From Candidatus Brevefilum sp. (GTDB lineage Bacteria > Chloroflexota > Anaerolineae > Anaerolineales > Anaerolineaceae), in assembly GCA_007119455.1 (NCBI GenBank), contig SKPR01000101.1:1-8992 (forward strand): a stretch of 8,992 bases of DNA, read 5' to 3'. The notes under the pieces are model-generated. The model saw only the letters and a list, made by a program, of their open reading frames with translations, ran no database searches and had not been told where the DNA came from. Positions within the stretch are counted from its first letter, which is position 1. Every line of letters begins with the position of its first letter. The position numbers and the translations under genes were made by a program. Below are positions 6,542-8,992 of this stretch, in pieces.

Positions 6542-8020
6542 TTATTCATCCTCTTGGGGTGGTGGGATGATCCGATAAACATGGCCTGTATTTCCCGTCG
6601 GCCCTCGTTCTAAAGAGGTCAGGACATAGACTTCACCTGAAAGATCCTGGTCAATCGAATGCAGAAATTCCAGCCGTTGGGCAAATAAATCGTGGATAAC
6701 TTCGATACGCTCAAAATCCCATGTGCCATCATCCATTCGTGTTGCCGCAAAGAGGGCGGGTTCTTGTGTTTGCGTTCCCACGCTGTAGTCGCCAAAGATA
6801 TACCGGCCATCCCAGCTCTGTAAAGCCTGCCCGCGGTAAACCACACCGCCGATTACGGCGGTACCCAGCCCGCCTTCCGGGTGGAGGAGGTGATAGTATT
6901 CGATGATCGGATCAATGAACGGGTTACCAGTCGTGTCTTCATCGGGGCATTCCTCAATAGCGTAAGGGTTTGAGGGTTCTGCTGTGCTGAAACAGTGTGA
7001 GCCTTCTCTGACATTCCATCCATAGTTGCCGCCCCCTTCAATGATGTACACGGATTCAAACAGATGCTCACCCACATCGCCCACAAACAGCTCATGGTCG
7101 CCGCCCTGGTCGAAAGCCATGCCATAGGGGTTGCGTAATCCATGTGCCCAGATCTCAGGATAATTTTCACTCAGTCCGGGGTTGTCCTCAGGGATGGCAT
7201 AGGGATCGCCGTTATTGATATCGATCCGCAGGATGCTGCCCAACATATTTGCTTCTACGTTCTGGGCATTGCCGCCATCATTGACCTCGTACCAGTCATC
7301 CACGTGTCCTGGCCCGCTGTCACCACCCGTGCCGCCATCACCCAGGGGGATATACAGGTACCCATCCGGACCAAAAGCGATCGAACCGGCATTATGCCAG
7401 TGATGGGGTTGGTCAACTTCCAGGATGATTCTTTCAGAATCAAGGTCTGCGATATCAGGATCATCCTCAGAAACACGGAATTCTGAAAGCGTGCTGGTGT
7501 TATCCCAGTCTGCGGGTGCTTCAGGACGTGGTGGAGCACTGTAATAGACAAAAAAGCGGCCATTTTCTGCAAATTCAGGGTGAAAGGCCAGGCCGATCAA
7601 CCCTCTTTCATCATACTCACCAAACAGAAAGATCAGGTTATCTCGTAGATCGAGGAAAGGTGTATCAAGAATTTCACCATCCTCACCGAGAATATAAATC
7701 AACCCGATCTGGTCGACAATAAATAGTCTGCCAGTGCCATCATCCGGTTCTTTTATCGCCACCGGCGAAGTTAGATCGTCAACGAGAACTTCAAGAGCGA
7801 AAAGCGGTTCAAAAACAACCGGGATCTCTGTCGGTGTGGGCGTGGGTTCGGGTGTTGGTGTTAGCGTTGGTGTTGGGCTTTCTGTCGGTGTTTCTGTCGG
7901 TTCAGGGGTCGGTGTTGTCTCCGGCGTTGGTGTTTCAGCAGGTGTCGGTGTTGGAGCCGGTTGACAGGCACCAAGAAGTAGAACACCAACGATCAGTAAA
8001 TAGAGAATACGGTTTTTCAT
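6542..8020 (-). CDS. Lipoprotein PQQ-dependent sugar dehydrogenase (soluble GDH/Asd family)
   Basis: This 492-residue protein is predicted to be exported, lipidated and to oxidise sugars or related alcohols with PQQ. It starts with a short basic stretch, a hydrophobic segment and a lipobox LLGAC, so C19 should carry the lipid. Residues 20-67 form a low-complexity Thr-Pro-Glu linker holding the enzyme off the membrane. The beta-propeller domain follows: RLFIVDQIGLIYIL, the GLIGLAFHPEF block, and HNAGSIAFGPDGYLY with H209, the likely counterpart of the catalytic base H144 of Acinetobacter glucose dehydrogenase. Next come LRNPYGMAFD with R296-N297, equivalent to the PQQ-contacting Arg-Asn pair, then GGNYGW and GGVVYRG. 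Two cysteines (HCFST and ECPDED) are conserved in the neighbouring paralogue and could form a disulphide. AGGAGG (8025-8030) lies four bases from the ATG, closer than usual. It is probably co-transcribed with the paralogue upstream. Substrate and cofactor are inferred from family only. Confidence 0.85.
   Translation of the reverse strand: MKNRILYLLIVGVLLLGACQPAPTPTPAETPTPETTPTPEPTETPTESPTPTLTPTPEPTPTPTEIPVVFEPLFALEVLVDDLTSPVAIKEPDDGTGRLFIVDQIGLIYILGEDGEILDTPFLDLRDNLIFLFGEYDERGLIGLAFHPEFAENGRFFVYYSAPPRPEAPADWDNTSTLSEFRVSEDDPDIADLDSERIILEVDQPHHWHNAGSIAFGPDGYLYIPLGDGGTGGDSGPGHVDDWYEVNDGGNAQNVEANMLGSILRIDINNGDPYAIPEDNPGLSENYPEIWAHGLRNPYGMAFDQGGDHELFVGDVGEHLFESVYIIEGGGNYGWNVREGSHCFSTAEPSNPYAIEECPDEDTTGNPFIDPIIEYYHLLHPEGGLGTAVIGGVVYRGQALQSWDGRYIFGDYSVGTQTQEPALFAATRMDDGTWDFERIEVIHDLFAQRLEFLHSIDQDLSGEVYVLTSLERGPTGNTGHVYRIIPPPQEDE
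7823..7963 (-). repeat. Low-complexity Thr-Pro-Glu linker-coding repeat
   Basis: This stretch codes for residues 20-67 of the lipoprotein and consists of imperfect copies of codons for Thr-Pro with interspersed Glu. On the + strand it appears as repeated GGTGTTGGTGT-like units and produces a spurious Gly-Val-rich open frame. Degenerate repeats like this can expand and contract by slippage, so linker length may vary between strains. Such linkers directly after a lipidated cysteine are common in secreted proteins of Chloroflexota. Confidence 0.85.
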
Positions 8021-8024
8021 CGGG

Positions 8025-8030
8025 CCTCCT
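8025..8030 (-). promoter_or_regulatory. Shine-Dalgarno site of the lipoprotein dehydrogenase gene
   Basis: A perfect AGGAGG (read on the - strand) lies four bases upstream of the ATG at 8018-8020. The spacing is short but the match is full, and it fixes the start, which is followed directly by a lipoprotein signal peptide. The 79-base gap 8021-8099 contains no terminator with a T-run, so read-through from the upstream gene is likely. Confidence 0.7.
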
Positions 8031-8099
8031 GGTCGGATTCACGCATTTTGACTTGCTGATTTCGGATTGTCAGGACAAGAATGAAAGGATTGATCAAAT

Positions 8100-8992
8100 T
8101 TATTCAACGATCACGGTGCCATCCATCCCGGGATGATAACTGCAAAAATAGTCATAGGTTCCCGGTTCCTCAAAGGTATGACTGAACCCACCACCGCTTT
8201 CGATGTCGGGCGATTGGAATGCCCCGGTAGGGTCATCCCGGGTTCCCGCGACCACATCATGGATGACCGGATCATCATTTACCCAAATTACGGATGTACC
8301 GGCTTCGATTGTGATCTCAGCAGGCTCGAAGGTATTATTGACCATCAGCACTTCAACGATCTGATCGTCGTCCTCTTCTGGAGGTGGGAGGATACGATAA
8401 ACATTCCCGGTTGTTCCGCTGGGCCCAGATCTCAATGAGGTGAGCAGATATATCTCTCCATCTGAATCCTGTCCGAATCCCAGGACAAATTCACCCAATT
8501 CACCGTCATCCCTGTCGACAATTTGAATAATTTCAAAATCCCACATGCCCTGGTCAGGACGGGTGGCCACAAAAATATCGCCCAGGGGGGCTGTAGAAGT
8601 GCGACTCCATTGGCCAAAAACATAGCGCCCATCCCAGGCTGGTAGGGCATCACCCCGATAGACAACGCCACCGATGATCGTGGTACCCAGGCCGCCATCC
8701 GGGTGACGGACGTTGTTGAACTCAATGATGGGATCCCTCAGAGGTCTTCCATCAGGATCCTCGTCCGGGCAATCGGTGATGGCATCCGGGTTGCCGGGTT
8801 GAGCCGTGCTGAAGCAATCGGTGCCTTCTTTGACATTCCAGCCATAGTTGCCCCCAGCTTCAACGATGTAAGCTGTTTCGAACAGAATCTGTCCGGCATC
8901 ACCCAGGAATAACTCATTATCGCCGCCCGGGTCAAAGAATGCCCGGTAGGGGTTTCGAAAGCCGAAGGCCCAGGTCTCCGGGAAATTCTCAC
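8100..8992 (-). CDS. PQQ-dependent sugar dehydrogenase fused to a C-terminal cupredoxin (5' end outside window)
   Basis: The frame stays open from the right window edge to the TAA at 8100-8102, giving 296 full codons. An apparent start at 8570 is only an internal GTG. The visible part begins in the propeller domain (RNPYR, R codon 8955-8957), then GGNYGW, a Cys pair (DCFST and DCPDED), GGVVYRG, and a TGNVYRILPPPEE end. About 85 of 129 residues match the downstream paralogue in the stretch I aligned. After the PPPEED hinge comes a ~90-residue cupredoxin: FEPAEITIEAGTSVIWVND, then VIHDVV, then FCSYHPGMDG at the C-terminus. The type 1 copper ligands are all present: His (codon 8259-8261), Cys (8142-8144), His (8133-8135) and Met (8124-8126). 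The C-x2-H-x2-M spacing resembles amicyanin. The protein is presumably exported, with the cupredoxin as a possible electron acceptor for the PQQ domain. Signal peptide and catalytic His lie outside the window. Confidence 0.85.
   Translation of the reverse strand, partial: ENFPETWAFGFRNPYRAFFDPGGDNELFLGDAGQILFETAYIVEAGGNYGWNVKEGTDCFSTAQPGNPDAITDCPDEDPDGRPLRDPIIEFNNVRHPDGGLGTTIIGGVVYRGDALPAWDGRYVFGQWSRTSTAPLGDIFVATRPDQGMWDFEIIQIVDRDDGELGEFVLGFGQDSDGEIYLLTSLRSGPSGTTGNVYRILPPPEEDDDQIVEVLMVNNTFEPAEITIEAGTSVIWVNDDPVIHDVVAGTRDDPTGAFQSPDIESGGGFSHTFEEPGTYDYFCSYHPGMDGTVIVE

Noticed and set aside
7142..7486. + strand open frame of 114 codons opposite the dehydrogenase gene
   Set aside because: It is antisense to a clearly conserved propeller domain and has no supporting start signal.
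7830..7960. Short repeated units that could suggest a CRISPR or satellite array
   Set aside because: The units are about 6-12 bases, imperfect, without spacers, and are explained by Thr-Pro codons in the linker.
7734..7964. Gly-Val-rich + strand open frame, looking like a repeat protein
   Set aside because: It is the antisense shadow of the Thr-Pro linker of the lipoprotein on the - strand.
8069..8080. TTGTC/GACAA small inverted repeat in the gap between the two dehydrogenase genes as an operator or terminator
   Set aside because: Five pairs with a two-base loop and no T-run are too little to support a call.
8100..8570. Short 156-residue gene starting at 8570 as an independent cupredoxin protein
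   Set aside because: The start is an internal GTG with no ribosome binding site. The same frame continues open to the window edge and encodes the conserved dehydrogenase domain.

Overview
The window looks like a piece of chromosome from a bacterium of moderate GC content, most likely of the Chloroflexota (Anaerolineae-like). That placement is an inference. It rests on the lipoprotein with a long Thr-Pro-Glu linker after the lipidated cysteine, the DUF3417-type glycogen phosphorylase and the overall gene style. There are no rRNA, tRNA, CRISPR or insertion-sequence signals. Most of the genes are recognisable housekeeping or accessory metabolism.

Left part (1-3145, + strand). The tail of a hydrolase-like gene, possibly of the isochorismatase/cysteine hydrolase family, ends at 173. 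A 204-base gap follows, with a plausible extended -10 promoter. Then come an alpha-glucan phosphorylase (378-2561) and, 4 bases downstream, a small UPF0316 membrane protein (2566-3093). The pair looks like one operon and closes with a clear Rho-independent terminator (3113-3142).

Middle part (3146-6400, + strand). A HerA/FtsK-like ATPase with a C-terminal coiled coil (best start 3260, strong Shine-Dalgarno) and an OsmC peroxiredoxin (5910-6338) appear to be separate transcription units. A 15-bp hairpin with a four-base loop follows osmC, in the gap between convergent genes.

Right part (6542-8992, - strand). Two tandem paralogues of the secreted PQQ-dependent sugar dehydrogenase family are transcribed leftwards, 79 bases apart. 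The upstream one is cut by the right window edge and ends in a type 1 copper (cupredoxin) domain with all four ligands. The downstream one is a complete lipoprotein that lacks the cupredoxin and stops just where that domain would begin. In the stretch I aligned by eye the two match at about 85 of 129 residues.

Taken together, the left side handles intracellular glucan breakdown. The right side probably oxidises sugars or related alcohols outside the membrane, with the cupredoxin as a candidate built-in electron acceptor. The dehydrogenase-cupredoxin fusion beside its cupredoxin-less paralogue is the most unusual part of the window.
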